From assembly GCF_029937575.1 (NCBI RefSeq), contig NZ_JAPYPS010000042.1, forward strand, positions 1 through 32,689: a stretch of DNA of 32,689 nt, written 5' to 3'. The notes below the pieces were generated by a model that worked only from the letters and a program-made list of their open reading frames with translations, did no database searches and was not told the origin of the DNA. Shown piece by piece: positions 6,805 through 14,970 of this stretch (within the stretch, counting starts at the first letter, position 1; each line of letters opens with the position of its first letter). A program made the translations under genes and the position numbers. Source of the stretch: Nocardioides sp. (lineage in GTDB: Bacteria; Actinomycetota; Actinomycetes; Propionibacteriales; Nocardioidaceae).

Positions 6805-8700
6805 TCACATCCCGATTGGCGACGTCAGGTCATAGACGGCGATCCCGTCGACGGTCTCGTGTTGGTAGTGGGCGGCCACCCAGTCCTGGATCTTGGACAA
6901 TGATGGACCGGCTGTCCAGCCGTCCAGGAAGTAGTGAACCTCGCCCGCCGCGACCAGCGACACGAACCCGGACAGGCTCGGAGCAGGATCGGTCCCCTTG
7001 TAGCCACCGATCGCTATCACCGGCGCTCCGCTGGACAGCTCGAGGTCGGCAGCCGCCCGAGACCCACCTGTGGCAGCCGCCCAGCGATAGCCGTCGGCTC
7101 CGCTGCGAAGCAACCCCGCGACCTGGAGCGACATGGCGTCCACGACCACCGCCGGTTGCTCCTCGAGCCTGGTCAGCAGCCAAGATGGCGAGAATCCCGG
7201 GTCGGACGCGGGGACCACCTCACCTGGGGAGTTGGAGTGCCGCGGACCGACCACTGGTGAGTCGCCGGCGTGCTGCGCGGCCACGGTGGCGACCGAGTAC
7301 GCGGTCGGCGAAATCACGGCAACCAGCCCGGCGGCAAGGACCCAGTGCCATCGCTGTTGCGGAGTCATAGTGATCCGAGACGCGAGCACTGCCAGCACTA
7401 CCGTTGCACCGAGCACGCCCCAACGTAGGAGCGGGAGCCAGCCTGGCGTCAACGTCAGGAGCACGAAGGCCAGCACGCCTGTCAGCGCCGCAGCCCAGAC
7501 AAGAATGGTCTTCGCGGTGGGCAGCCCCTGGTGTTGCACGACCACCGCTCCGCCCACGACCGCCAGCACAGCGGTCGCGGGGGCGATCATGATGGTGTAG
7601 TACGAGTGGAAGATCCCCGTCATCACCGCGAACACCACCAGCATCGTCGCGGCCCATCCGAGCCACATCACCAATCCAGCACGCTGCCGACGAGATTGCG
7701 GATCCCCCCTCGTCAATCGCAGCGCTGCGACGGAGAGCAGCAGTGCTGCCGGAAGCAGCCAGAGCGATGCCGTCGCCGACGGCAGGCCGAAGACGCTGCC
7801 CGCGCGACTCAGCTGCCAAGTGCCACCCGTCGCAGCTGCGGCGTCAGCGCCGGAGATCCTTCCTACTCCGTTGTAGCCGAAAGCCAGGTCCATGACCGAG
7901 TTCGTGGTCGTTCCACCGATCCACGGCCGCGACGCAGCCGGCCAGATCATCACGATCGCCACCCACCAGCCGGCAGAGAACACGAGCGCCGCTGCTGCGC
8001 CGAGGAGATGCTTCGCGCGCCGAAGGAGCGGCGCGGCCGAGAAGGTCAGGTAGGTCAGGCTGAGAGCCGGCACGACCATCAACGCCTCGCCCATCTTGGT
8101 GAGGAACCCCAGCCCGACGAGGACACCGACGCCCACCATCCAAGCCCCGGCCCGCTCCGAGTCCAGCGCCCGCGTAGTCGCGCCAGCTGCTGCCACCAGA
8201 AGGAAGATCAGCAGCGCGTCCGGGTTGTTGTAGCGGAAGACCAGCACCGAGACCGGGGTGAGGGCGAAGATTCCCCCGGCGAGCAGCCCGAGGCGAGGAG
8301 AGTCCGTGAGGTGACGCACGGCGCTCACCACCAGGGCCACCGTGGCCACCCCGGCAAGGGCTTGCGGCAGCAGCACGCTGAACGGCGAGAGCCCCAACAA
8401 GCGCGCCGACAACGCCATCGGCCACAACCCGAGCGGGGGCTTGTCCACCGTGATCGCGTTGCCGGCATCGAGGGAGCCGAAGAAGAACGCCTTCCACGAC
8501 TGGGCCCCGGCCTGCGCCGCCGCTGCGTAGTACTCGTTGCTCCAACCCGAAGCACTGCTCGGCCACAGGTACAGCAGCGCCGTGGCACCGAGGAGCGCCC
8601 CGAGGCCCACTCCATTGGTCGCGCGATGCGAAGCCGCATTCGCGGGGCGCCGAGGGGCGCTGATGCCCGGGGACGTGGAAAGCACTGCCAGAGCGACCAT
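6805..8700 (-). CDS. PMT/ArnT-like membrane glycosyltransferase
   Basis: This 631-aa protein has about 12 hydrophobic segments up to residue ~460 and a C-terminal globular domain. Near the N-terminus, SNEYYAAAAQ (54-63) and DKPPLGLWP (86-94) match the first extracytoplasmic loop of GT-C enzymes, where acidic residues catalyse transfer from a polyprenyl-phosphate sugar. The C-terminal region (about 500-631, with VIAIGGYKGTDPAPSL and GEVHYFLDG) is typical of actinobacterial relatives. The likely role is adding a sugar from a lipid carrier to an envelope protein or glycan; the acceptor is unknown. The frame is open to 8790, but ATG 8700 is preferred. It has AGGA upstream and lies exactly 19 nt from a direct-repeat box, the spacing seen at four other genes here. 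The gene is divergent from a small secreted protein. Confidence 0.85.
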   Translation of the reverse strand: MVALAVLSTSPGISAPRRPANAASHRATNGVGLGALLGATALLYLWPSSASGWSNEYYAAAAQAGAQSWKAFFFGSLDAGNAITVDKPPLGLWPMALSARLLGLSPFSVLLPQALAGVATVALVVSAVRHLTDSPRLGLLAGGIFALTPVSVLVFRYNNPDALLIFLLVAAAGATTRALDSERAGAWMVGVGVLVGLGFLTKMGEALMVVPALSLTYLTFSAAPLLRRAKHLLGAAAALVFSAGWWVAIVMIWPAASRPWIGGTTTNSVMDLAFGYNGVGRISGADAAAATGGTWQLSRAGSVFGLPSATASLWLLPAALLLSVAALRLTRGDPQSRRQRAGLVMWLGWAATMLVVFAVMTGIFHSYYTIMIAPATAVLAVVGGAVVVQHQGLPTAKTILVWAAALTGVLAFVLLTLTPGWLPLLRWGVLGATVVLAVLASRITMTPQQRWHWVLAAGLVAVISPTAYSVATVAAQHAGDSPVVGPRHSNSPGEVVPASDPGFSPSWLLTRLEEQPAVVVDAMSLQVAGLLRSGADGYRWAAATGGSRAAADLELSSGAPVIAIGGYKGTDPAPSLSGFVSLVAAGEVHYFLDGWTAGPSLSKIQDWVAAHYQHETVDGIAVYDLTSPIGM

Positions 8701-8719
8701 GCGGCGATCCTGACCGTGT

Positions 8720-8737
8720 TCACCTGACTTTTCCCTG
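8720..8737 (-). promoter_or_regulatory. CAGG direct-repeat box, site 1a (degenerate), for the PMT-like gene
   Basis: The minus strand reads CAGGGAA-AAGT-CAGGTGA, two heptamers at an 11-nt period. The box ends 19 nt before the ATG at 8700. It is a weaker match to the CAGGTTC-N4-CAGG boxes at 8752, 24004, 26777 and 26819, but the spacing to its gene is the same. Confidence 0.5.
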
Positions 8738-8751
8738 ACCGCCGTGGTCGT

Positions 8752-8769
8752 CAGGTTCTCGACAGGTTC
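8752..8769 (+). promoter_or_regulatory. CAGGTTC direct-repeat box, site 1b, for the secreted protein
   Basis: CAGGTTC-TCGA-CAGGTTC is the best match in the window: two identical heptamers at an 11-nt period, as expected for tandem binding of an OmpR/PhoB-family regulator. It ends 19 nt before the ATG at 8789. Confidence 0.65.
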
Positions 8770-8788
8770 ATCGCGGGAGCATTGCGGC

Positions 8789-9196
8789 ATGGACGCACCA
8801 CGTACTCATCGGACACTCGCACGTTCGGCTCGACTCCAACGCTGGCTACGCAGCAGTCGGGGCGCAGCCCTCGCGGCCGTCCTGATCGGGGCCACCTTGG
8901 TCTCGACCCCGGCACCGGCTGGAGCCGACTCCGCGCCGCAGACACCATTGCGCGTCACCGGAGCCTCATCGAGTCCGGCGTCCTGGTCGGAGCAGCGGAT
9001 GCTGGGCAGGTCGCTCGCCACCGAGTACGCCGGAGCGGTCCCAGCAGTCGAGGTGCGCGCCCTGGTGCTGCGGGTCACCGCTCAGCTGCAACGTGAAGCG
9101 TCTCCGAGCGAGCACCTGATGCGCACCGTCGAGGCGGTGTGCCGGCGCGCCCTGACCGACTACCTGGCCCGGGGCACCAGCCTCACCGCGGCTTAG
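8789..9196 (+). CDS. Small secreted protein of unknown function
   Basis: This 135-aa protein from ATG 8789 has GGGAG about 9 nt upstream. The N-terminus is basic, followed by a signal-like helix (about residues 24-45) ending TPAPAGADSA, so export is likely. The mature part (about 47-135) is predicted helical and contains SEQRMLGRSLATEYAG and one Cys near residue 116. No family is recognised. It is divergent from the PMT-like glycosyltransferase, with a direct-repeat box for each gene in the spacer. This suggests expression together with it under an envelope-linked regulator. Confidence 0.7.
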   Translation: MDAPRTHRTLARSARLQRWLRSSRGAALAAVLIGATLVSTPAPAGADSAPQTPLRVTGASSSPASWSEQRMLGRSLATEYAGAVPAVEVRALVLRVTAQLQREASPSEHLMRTVEAVCRRALTDYLARGTSLTAA

Positions 9197-9212
9197 GGAC
9201 GCCCCGCTGGAG

Positions 9213-10580
9213 TCAGCCCACGAACCGAGGCAACTGCACCCGCAGCAGTGCGCCACCTAGACGGCCGCCGCTCACGACAACCGTGCCGCCGTACGCCGTG
9301 ACGATGGTGTCCACGATGGCGAGCCCGAGGCCGCTTCCGCCGTCATCGCGGGCACGCGCCTCGTCAAGGCGGACGAATCGCTCGAAGACGCGCAGTCGGT
9401 CACGAGCGGGGATGCCTGGCCCGTCGTCCTCGACGTCCAGGACCACCGTCGAGCCACTTTCCGCAAGGGTCAGGGCGATCGTGGTCGCCGCATGGCGCTG
9501 GGCGTTGTCGACCAGGTTGCGGATCGCCTGCGTCAACAGCGAGGTGTCGCCCGCGACGCGGCCGGCGGACACCCCTGTCACGTCGATGCGCAGCGGAGTG
9601 GTGTGCCGGAGTCGCTGCGCCTCCTCGAAGACGATGTCGTCCAGATCGACTGGACCGTCGCTCGGAGGGGCGTCGCGCTCGTCGAGCCGAGCCAGGCTCA
9701 GTAAGGCGCTCACCAGTCGCTCGAGACGCACTGATTCCGCCAGGACGGTTTCCGCCAGCTCGGCCGCGCTGAGCTGGTCCGGGTACGCCGCAGCCACCTC
9801 GACGTTCTGCTTGATCGAGGCGATCGGTGAGCGCAGCTCGTGGGCGGCGTCCGAGACGAACTGGCGCTGCTGTTTCTGGCCCTGATCGAGACGATCCAGC
9901 ATCCGGTTCATCGTGTCGGCGAGGCGGCCGATCTCGTCGTGGCGGGCGGGCTCGGGAAGGCGTCGGTGCAGCTGGGCTGCTCCGATCTCGTCGGCCTCGC
10001 GCCGGATCCGGTCGACCGGGGCCAGGGTCCTGCCGACGACGAACCAGGTCACGGCTCCGACCACCAGGACCATGGCCGGGAACCCGATCAGGAGCAGCCC
10101 GATCAGGGACCCGGTCGCGTCACGCGCGTCCTCGAGACTGGCGCCCACGACCACCGTCCTCGGACCGTCCGAGGTGGTCACGTCAGCCCGTGCGACCACG
10201 AAGGAGTCACTGTCGAACGGGACGTCCACATTGTCCCCGGTCGGTGACACCGGTTCGTCGGCCATGTTCGCGGTCGAGGCCACGACCCTCGCGCCCTGCA
10301 GGATCTGGATGAACTCGTCCTCGTCATCATCACCGAACGTCGACAGCGCCGCGCTGTCGACGTTCGGGTTGCCCGCCAGCGCGGTGGCGATCGACCCGGC
10401 CCGGAGCTTGGCATTCGACGCGGCGGTGTCGATCAAGCTCGTTCGGAGCTGCTGGACCAGCAGGCCTGAGCCCGCGGCGAGAGCGAGGCCCACCACCACG
10501 ACGGCCACCGCTGTGATGCGCAGGCGCAGGGGCGCGACACGGAGGAGCCGCCGCTTCCCCGTGCGCGGACTAGCCACCAT
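9213..10580 (-). CDS. Sensor histidine kinase of two-component system 1
   Basis: This 455-aa kinase has TM helices near residues 19-42 and 158-182, enclosing an extracytoplasmic sensor region of about 115 residues that includes an acidic DDDEDE stretch. HAMP follows (about 183-235), then HisKA with the phospho-acceptor His247 in SDAAHELRSPIASI, and an HATPase with NLVDNAQRHA, VEDDGPGIP and GSGLGLAI. All catalytic boxes look intact. The start ATG 10580 overlaps the regulator stop by 11 nt; a longer frame to 10625 would lie inside the regulator gene. The architecture resembles MprB/CseC-type envelope sensors. Sequence similarity to the kinase at 12880-14268 is high in the catalytic core, suggesting a paralogous pair. 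Confidence 0.92.
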   Translation of the reverse strand: MVASPRTGKRRLLRVAPLRLRITAVAVVVVGLALAAGSGLLVQQLRTSLIDTAASNAKLRAGSIATALAGNPNVDSAALSTFGDDDEDEFIQILQGARVVASTANMADEPVSPTGDNVDVPFDSDSFVVARADVTTSDGPRTVVVGASLEDARDATGSLIGLLLIGFPAMVLVVGAVTWFVVGRTLAPVDRIRREADEIGAAQLHRRLPEPARHDEIGRLADTMNRMLDRLDQGQKQQRQFVSDAAHELRSPIASIKQNVEVAAAYPDQLSAAELAETVLAESVRLERLVSALLSLARLDERDAPPSDGPVDLDDIVFEEAQRLRHTTPLRIDVTGVSAGRVAGDTSLLTQAIRNLVDNAQRHAATTIALTLAESGSTVVLDVEDDGPGIPARDRLRVFERFVRLDEARARDDGGSGLGLAIVDTIVTAYGGTVVVSGGRLGGALLRVQLPRFVG

Positions 10581-11247
10581 GGCTCGCCAGCCGATAGCCC
10601 GAACCTCGAACGGTCTCGACCGCACAACGTCCGAACGGGTGATCGACCTTGGTCCTCAGACGTCGGACGTACACCTCGACGATGTTGGGGTCGCCCTCGA
10701 AGTCGTAGTTCCACACGTGGTCCAGGATGTCCCGCTTGGACATCACCGCGCCCTTGTTTCGCATGAGGTACTCGAGCACGGTGAACTCCCGGGCAGTCAA
10801 CGCCAGGTCCTGCCCGCCGCGGCAGACACTCTTCGACGACGGATCCAGCGAGAGGTCGCCGGCTTGGAGGACCACCGGCCGCTCGGTGGCTCCACGACGT
10901 AGGAGTGCGCGTACGCGCGCGAGCAGGAGCTGGAAGGAGAAGGGCTTGGTCACGTAGTCGTCGGCGCCCGTGTCGAGTGCCTCGATCTCGTCCCAGGTGC
11001 CGTCCTTGGCGGTGAGCATCAGGATCGGTGTCCAGATCTTGTCCTCGCGGAGCGCTTGGCAGACCTTGTAGCCGTTCATGCCCGGCAGCATGATGTCGAG
11101 GAGGATGACGTCATAGTTCTCCTCGCGGGCCATCCACAGGCCGTCCACCCCGTCATGGACCACGTCGACGGCAAAGCCTTCGGCCACCAACCCGCGGCGC
11201 AGCCCTTCGGCCAGGCGTGGCTCGTCCTCCACGACCAGAACCCGCAT
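10570..11247 (-). CDS. OmpR-family response regulator of two-component system 1
   Basis: This 225-aa regulator has a receiver domain with phospho-acceptor Asp51 in ILLDIMLPG, an acidic pocket EDE at 7-9, and Lys in TKPF. A C-terminal winged helix follows, ending GSGYRLASHGG. The start MRVLVVEDEP at 11247 has AAGGA about 10 nt upstream. It precedes and overlaps its kinase by 11 nt. It is closely similar to the regulator at 14261-14938 across both domains. A PepSY-like secreted protein lies just upstream but is separated by a strong hairpin. Confidence 0.93.
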   Translation of the reverse strand: MRVLVVEDEPRLAEGLRRGLVAEGFAVDVVHDGVDGLWMAREENYDVILLDIMLPGMNGYKVCQALREDKIWTPILMLTAKDGTWDEIEALDTGADDYVTKPFSFQLLLARVRALLRRGATERPVVLQAGDLSLDPSSKSVCRGGQDLALTAREFTVLEYLMRNKGAVMSKRDILDHVWNYDFEGDPNIVEVYVRRLRTKVDHPFGRCAVETVRGSGYRLASHGG

Positions 11248-11318
11248 GCGCTTTCCGTCCTTCCTTCGTCTCGCTCCAGTGTCGGGCACCCAGCCCTGAC
11301 GTGCAGTGGAACCACGGG

Positions 11319-11362
11319 ACGTGAGCGTGCCCGGCACCCTGAGGCCGCCGGGCACGTCACGT
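11319..11362 (-). terminator. Hairpin after the PepSY-like gene
   Basis: A long stem is formed by ACGTGA and GTGCCCGGC on one side and GCCGGGCAC and TCACGT on the other, around an 11-nt loop. It sits 5 nt beyond the stop of the secreted acidic protein. No T tract follows, as is common in high-GC actinobacteria. Confidence 0.65.
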
Positions 11363-11367
11363 CATGG

Positions 11368-11808
11368 TCAGCCTTGGCTGCCGCTACCGGTCTCGGCGGG
11401 ATCGTTGGCCTCGTTGTCGGACTCCGTGCCCGACTCGTTGTCGGACTCCGTGCCCGACTCGTTGTCGGCCTCGTTGTCGGACTCGGCGGCCTCGGTCTCG
11501 GTCTTGACGACGCTGAAGGCCTCATCGAGCTGCACCTCGACCTCTTGACCGTCGGCAGTCTTGACCTTCACTTCGTAGGCGTAGCCGCTCTCGTCGCTGA
11601 CCTCGGTCTCGATGACCTCACCGCCGCCGGCAGCCGTGATGGCGGCCTCGCTGGCCTGGGTCAGGGTGGTGCCCGTCAAGGGCGTGTCCTCATCCCCCTT
11701 CTCGTCTCCCGAACCTCCGGCCACGGCCGTGGAAACGCCCCCGATGGTGAGCGCCGCGGCCCCGATGAGGGCGCCCGCGCCGAGCCACAACTTCTTCTTC
11801 TTCGTCAT
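11368..11808 (-). CDS. Secreted PepSY-like acidic protein with tandem-repeat tail
   Basis: This 146-aa protein starts MTKKKKLWLGAG with a signal helix ending STAVAGG, so it is probably exported. The middle (about residues 40-95) reads LTQASEAAITAAGGGEV...YEVKVKTADGQEVEVQLDEAF, which matches the PepSY pattern of a short helix followed by beta strands. PepSY domains are thought to bind or inhibit partners in the envelope. The tail is Asp/Glu/Ser/Asn-rich with tandem SGTESDNE units. ATG 11808 has AAGGAG at 7 nt; an adjacent ATG at 11811 is possible. It lies directly upstream of two-component system 1. PepSY proteins next to OmpR-type systems often act as feedback or accessory components, which is an inference here. 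Confidence 0.75.
   Translation of the reverse strand: MTKKKKLWLGAGALIGAAALTIGGVSTAVAGGSGDEKGDEDTPLTGTTLTQASEAAITAAGGGEVIETEVSDESGYAYEVKVKTADGQEVEVQLDEAFSVVKTETEAAESDNEADNESGTESDNESGTESDNEANDPAETGSGSQG
11411..11468. repeat. 24-nt tandem repeat in the acidic tail
   Basis: There are two exact 24-nt copies (11411-11434 and 11435-11458) followed by a partial third. The unit encodes ESDNESGT-type residues on the minus strand. Its length of 24 keeps the reading frame, so copy number could vary without breaking the gene. Confidence 0.85.
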
Positions 11809-11915
11809 CATGCTTCTCCTTCTGGATGGTTGGCTCCCCCAGAGTGATGCCGGCTTGCTGACGGGGACCTGAACGATGCTGAACCACCTGCGACGCCACC
11901 CGCGGTCGGGCTGTA

Positions 11916-12863
11916 TCACGAGCAGGCCCGTTGCCCCTTGTCGAGCACCTCGCCGGAAACGTCGAGGAAACGCCAGTCGAACGACTCCGGCCCCAACGTG
12001 AGGACGAGGACTCCGAACGAGTCACCCGCCGCGAACTCGGACCCGGGCTGCGGGTCACCGATCTCGTACAGCGAACGACCTCCCGTGCCCACGACGAAGT
12101 GGGTCGTCCCTTGGTCAGTGCCGGTGACGTTGCCTGCGGCATCGATGGGGGCGAAGCGCTCGTAGTCATGATCGTGGCCGGCCAACGAAAGGTCGACACC
12201 ACCATCAACGGCAGCAGCCCAGAGACCGTCGACCTGCTCCTGCGAGCCGTGCTCGGCCGAGGACGACCACCGCGGATGATGCATCGCAACGGCGGCGCAT
12301 GCGGACGGATTCGCTGCCAGGTCGTCGGCCAACCACGTGGCTTCCTGCGCGCAGTCGATCTGGTCGCAGTTCGAGTCGAGCAGGTAGAACCGCCACGCAC
12401 CGATCTCGCGAACGTAGTAGGGCCCGGTGTCGAAGTAGCGTTGATAGCCACCGGCGGCTTCAGTGCCGTACTCATGGTTGCCAGGCACCGGGGCGATGAT
12501 GTCGTCGAAGCGGCCCCAGCTGGGCGCCCAGCTGCGTTGGAACTCATCGAACTGGCCCTCGTCGTACTGCAGGTCACCGAGAGCCACCACAGCGTCGGGT
12601 TCCAGTGAGCTGGCCAGGTCCGCAGTGGCACTTTGCTGACACTCGGTGTCGGTCACGGCCATGTCGGACTCGCACACGATGTCGCCGACGGTCACCACGT
12701 TGACGGTGTCAGCCTCGATGGCGGTGTCCGGTGGGAGGCCGGTGGACGGGCCCCGGACATCATCTTCGGCCACCTGGGTGGGGCCCTGGCACGCGGCGGT
12801 TCCGAAGACGAGAAGGGCCCCTGCCAAGGCGAGGAGCCTGGCGCCTCTGGATGTGTTGCGCAT
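11916..12863 (-). CDS. Lipoprotein metallophosphoesterase
   Basis: This 315-aa protein has a signal peptide with the lipobox FGTAAC, giving Cys25 as the lipidation site, and a calcineurin-like phosphoesterase domain. Metal-binding motifs are VGDI (59-62), LGDLQYDEG (95-103), GNHE (128-131), then MHHPRW and GHDHDYER. This set is typical of purple-acid-phosphatase-like or 3',5'-phosphodiesterase-like enzymes. The active site would face outside the membrane; the substrate is unknown. The start ATG 12863 has GGAG at 6 nt. It follows the kinase of system 2 by 16 nt and is probably the last gene of that operon, so phosphate release or envelope sensing may be linked to the system. Confidence 0.88.
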   Translation of the reverse strand: MRNTSRGARLLALAGALLVFGTAACQGPTQVAEDDVRGPSTGLPPDTAIEADTVNVVTVGDIVCESDMAVTDTECQQSATADLASSLEPDAVVALGDLQYDEGQFDEFQRSWAPSWGRFDDIIAPVPGNHEYGTEAAGGYQRYFDTGPYYVREIGAWRFYLLDSNCDQIDCAQEATWLADDLAANPSACAAVAMHHPRWSSSAEHGSQEQVDGLWAAAVDGGVDLSLAGHDHDYERFAPIDAAGNVTGTDQGTTHFVVGTGGRSLYEIGDPQPGSEFAAGDSFGVLVLTLGPESFDWRFLDVSGEVLDKGQRACS

Positions 12864-12879
12864 CGTCAACTCCTGCGTT

Positions 12880-14268
12880 CTAGTGGTGGTCTGCCGCCGG
12901 AGCGCTGGGAAGGGTCAGTCGAAAGTGCGCCCCTGACGGTGTGTCGAGCAGCACCAGATCGCCGCGGTGGGCCACCGCGATCCGTCGAGCGATCGGCAGC
13001 CCCAGCCCGGTGCCGCCGCTGTCGCGCGCCCTGCTCTCGTCCAGGCGAACAAACCGATCGAAGATCCGCTCCCGATCATGCGCCGGCACCCCTGGACCAT
13101 CGTCGATCACATCGACCACGACCGTGGCCGCGTCGATGCTCACCGCGAGCTCGACCCGACTGTAGGCATGGCGCACCGCGTTCTCGGTCAGGTTTCGCAG
13201 CGCCCTCTCGACGAGGTGCCGGTCGATCGACGCCACAGCCTCGGTCGTGGTGGCGACGACCTCGATACCTCCCACTCGAGAGAGTCGCCTGGCCTCGGCA
13301 TCCAGGAGTCCAGCCACGTCGAGGGCATCCAGCCTCAGCGGCAATCCGTGCTCGTCGGCACGAGCCAGGAGGAGGAGGTCGGCGACCAACAGGTCGATAC
13401 GGTCGAGCTCGGCGAGGACCTCCCGACTGGTCATCGCCCAGTCCATCGCCTCGGGATGCAGGGTGGCCACCTCGTGGGCGACGCGGATCGTGGCCAAGGG
13501 ACTGCGCAGCTCGTGCGAAGCGTCGCCGACGAACTGCCGTTGCGCCTCGGCATTGGCCTGGAGCCGCGCCAGCATGACGTTCATCGTCGTCGCCAGACGC
13601 GCTATCTCGTCATCGCCGCGAGGGACCGGCACCCTGGCCGAGAGCTCGCGTGCACTCTCGATAGTCGCTACCTGTCGGCGGATCCCTTCCACCGGGGCGA
13701 GCGACTTTCCGGTGAGCCAGTAGGAGGTCAGTGCCACGGTCAGGAGCACCAGCGGGTAACCGAGGAGGAGGAGTCCGCTGACCACCTCCGTTGCCCGGTC
13801 CACCGACTCTAGACTCTGGGCGGCCAGCACGTGGAAGGACCCGTCCGGGGTGTCGACTCCCTGCAGGACGACGACGAACCGTTCGCCCTCACCGATGGGA
13901 AGGGCCGCGGTCGTGGTGACCCGGACCTCGTCGGGGGCGACCTCCAGGTCGAGCACTGGCGCTTCGCCCTCCACCGAGGGACTTGCCGCGACTACGTCTC
14001 CGTCGAGATCGATGACTTGGATGAGTGCCTGGTCTCCCCCGCCGGGCGTGAGCGTGAGCCCCCGACCGTCACGTGCCGCAGCCGTGGCAACATCCGCCGC
14101 CTGCTGCCGGGCAACATCCTCCAGCGTGGAGTCGAGCTGTTGCCGCTGCAGCAGCACAAAGGCCACACCGGCGACCCCGAGCACGATCGCGACCACGGCG
14201 GTCGCTGCCACGGCTGCTCGGAAGCGAACCCCTCCACGCCAGCCCCGGAAGCGAGCCCGCTCAGCCAC
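12880..14268 (-). CDS. Sensor histidine kinase of two-component system 2
   Basis: This 462-aa kinase starts at GTG 14268, overlapping the regulator stop by 8 nt. The frame is open to 14481, but the extra part lies inside the regulator gene and is unlike the family. TM helices lie near residues 18-40 and 163-186 with an extracytoplasmic region between. HAMP follows (about 187-238), then HisKA with His252 in GDASHELRSPLATI, and an HATPase with NLTENAVRHA, IDDGPGVP and GTGLGLPIARRI. The catalytic core shares RFVRLDE-RARD and other blocks with kinase 1. The gene lies in a long same-strand cluster with the ABC transporter and lipoprotein. Confidence 0.92.
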   Translation of the reverse strand: MAERARFRGWRGGVRFRAAVAATAVVAIVLGVAGVAFVLLQRQQLDSTLEDVARQQAADVATAAARDGRGLTLTPGGGDQALIQVIDLDGDVVAASPSVEGEAPVLDLEVAPDEVRVTTTAALPIGEGERFVVVLQGVDTPDGSFHVLAAQSLESVDRATEVVSGLLLLGYPLVLLTVALTSYWLTGKSLAPVEGIRRQVATIESARELSARVPVPRGDDEIARLATTMNVMLARLQANAEAQRQFVGDASHELRSPLATIRVAHEVATLHPEAMDWAMTSREVLAELDRIDLLVADLLLLARADEHGLPLRLDALDVAGLLDAEARRLSRVGGIEVVATTTEAVASIDRHLVERALRNLTENAVRHAYSRVELAVSIDAATVVVDVIDDGPGVPAHDRERIFDRFVRLDESRARDSGGTGLGLPIARRIAVAHRGDLVLLDTPSGAHFRLTLPSAPAADHH

Positions 14269-14938
14269 CGTCGCCTGCCAATCGGTAGCCGGCGCCACGG
14301 ATCGTCTCGATGGCGCTGCGCCCGAATGGCGTGTCGATCTTGCGCCGGAGATAGCCGACGTAGACCTCCACCACGTTGTCGGCGCCGTCGTAGTGCAGGT
14401 CCCACACGTTGTCGAGGATCTCGGTCTTGGAGAGCACGTCGCCCCGATGCCGCAGGAGATACTGCAGGAGTCCGAACTCACGTGGTGTCAGGGACACCGC
14501 CTGCCCCGCTCGCAGCACCTCACGGGTCGCTGGATCAAGGCTCAGGTCGCCTGCTACCAGCAGGGTTGGCCCTTCCGGGGCGCCGCGGCGCACGAGTGAG
14601 CGCAGCCGGGCCACGAGGACCACGAACGAGAACGGTTTGGTCAGGTAGTCATCGGCACCGAGGTCGAACGCATCCACCTCGTCGTACTCCCCGTCCTTGG
14701 CGGTGAGGATGAGCACGGGTGTCCAGATCTCCGAGGCCCGGAGGTCCCGGCACACGTCGTACCCGTTGCGCTTGGGCAGCATGATGTCGAGGACGATGAC
14801 GTCGTACCCCTGGGTCTGGGCGGCGAAGAGGCCCTGGTCGCCGTCATGGGCGACGTCGACCAGCATCCCCTCCGCCACCAAGCCGCGGCGCACGGTCTCC
14901 GCGAGCCGGACTTCGTCCTCGATCAACAGCACGCGCAT
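14261..14938 (-). CDS. OmpR-family response regulator of two-component system 2
   Basis: This 225-aa regulator has Asp51 in IVLDIMLPKRNG as phospho-acceptor, TKPF in the receiver, and a winged helix ending GAGYRLAGDGG. GGAAGGATG lies just upstream of ATG 14938. It is a close paralogue of regulator 1 (same length, with the shared start RVL.IEDE.RLAE). The upstream lipoprotein gene ends 32 nt away, so it is probably co-transcribed with the ABC operon. The direct repeats ahead of that operon are one candidate target. Confidence 0.93.
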   Translation of the reverse strand: MRVLLIEDEVRLAETVRRGLVAEGMLVDVAHDGDQGLFAAQTQGYDVIVLDIMLPKRNGYDVCRDLRASEIWTPVLILTAKDGEYDEVDAFDLGADDYLTKPFSFVVLVARLRSLVRRGAPEGPTLLVAGDLSLDPATREVLRAGQAVSLTPREFGLLQYLLRHRGDVLSKTEILDNVWDLHYDGADNVVEVYVGYLRRKIDTPFGRSAIETIRGAGYRLAGDGG

Positions 14939-14970
14939 GATTCATCCTTCCCGTGTTCGAGAATGACAGG

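Noticed and set aside
7531..8727. A 398-codon plus-strand frame opposite the GT-C glycosyltransferase
   Set aside because: Its composition is His/Arg/Gln-rich without hydrophobic segments or motifs, while the opposite frame encodes a clear membrane protein.
8701..8790. Longer start of the GT-C glycosyltransferase at 8790
   Set aside because: It would run through both direct-repeat boxes and the divergent gene's leader. ATG 8700 has AGGA and the 19-nt spacing to its box.
11812..11915. TTCAG units at 10-11 nt intervals upstream of the PepSY-like gene
   Set aside because: Spacing is irregular and the core only 5 nt. It may be a system 1 site but is not distinguishable from chance by eye.
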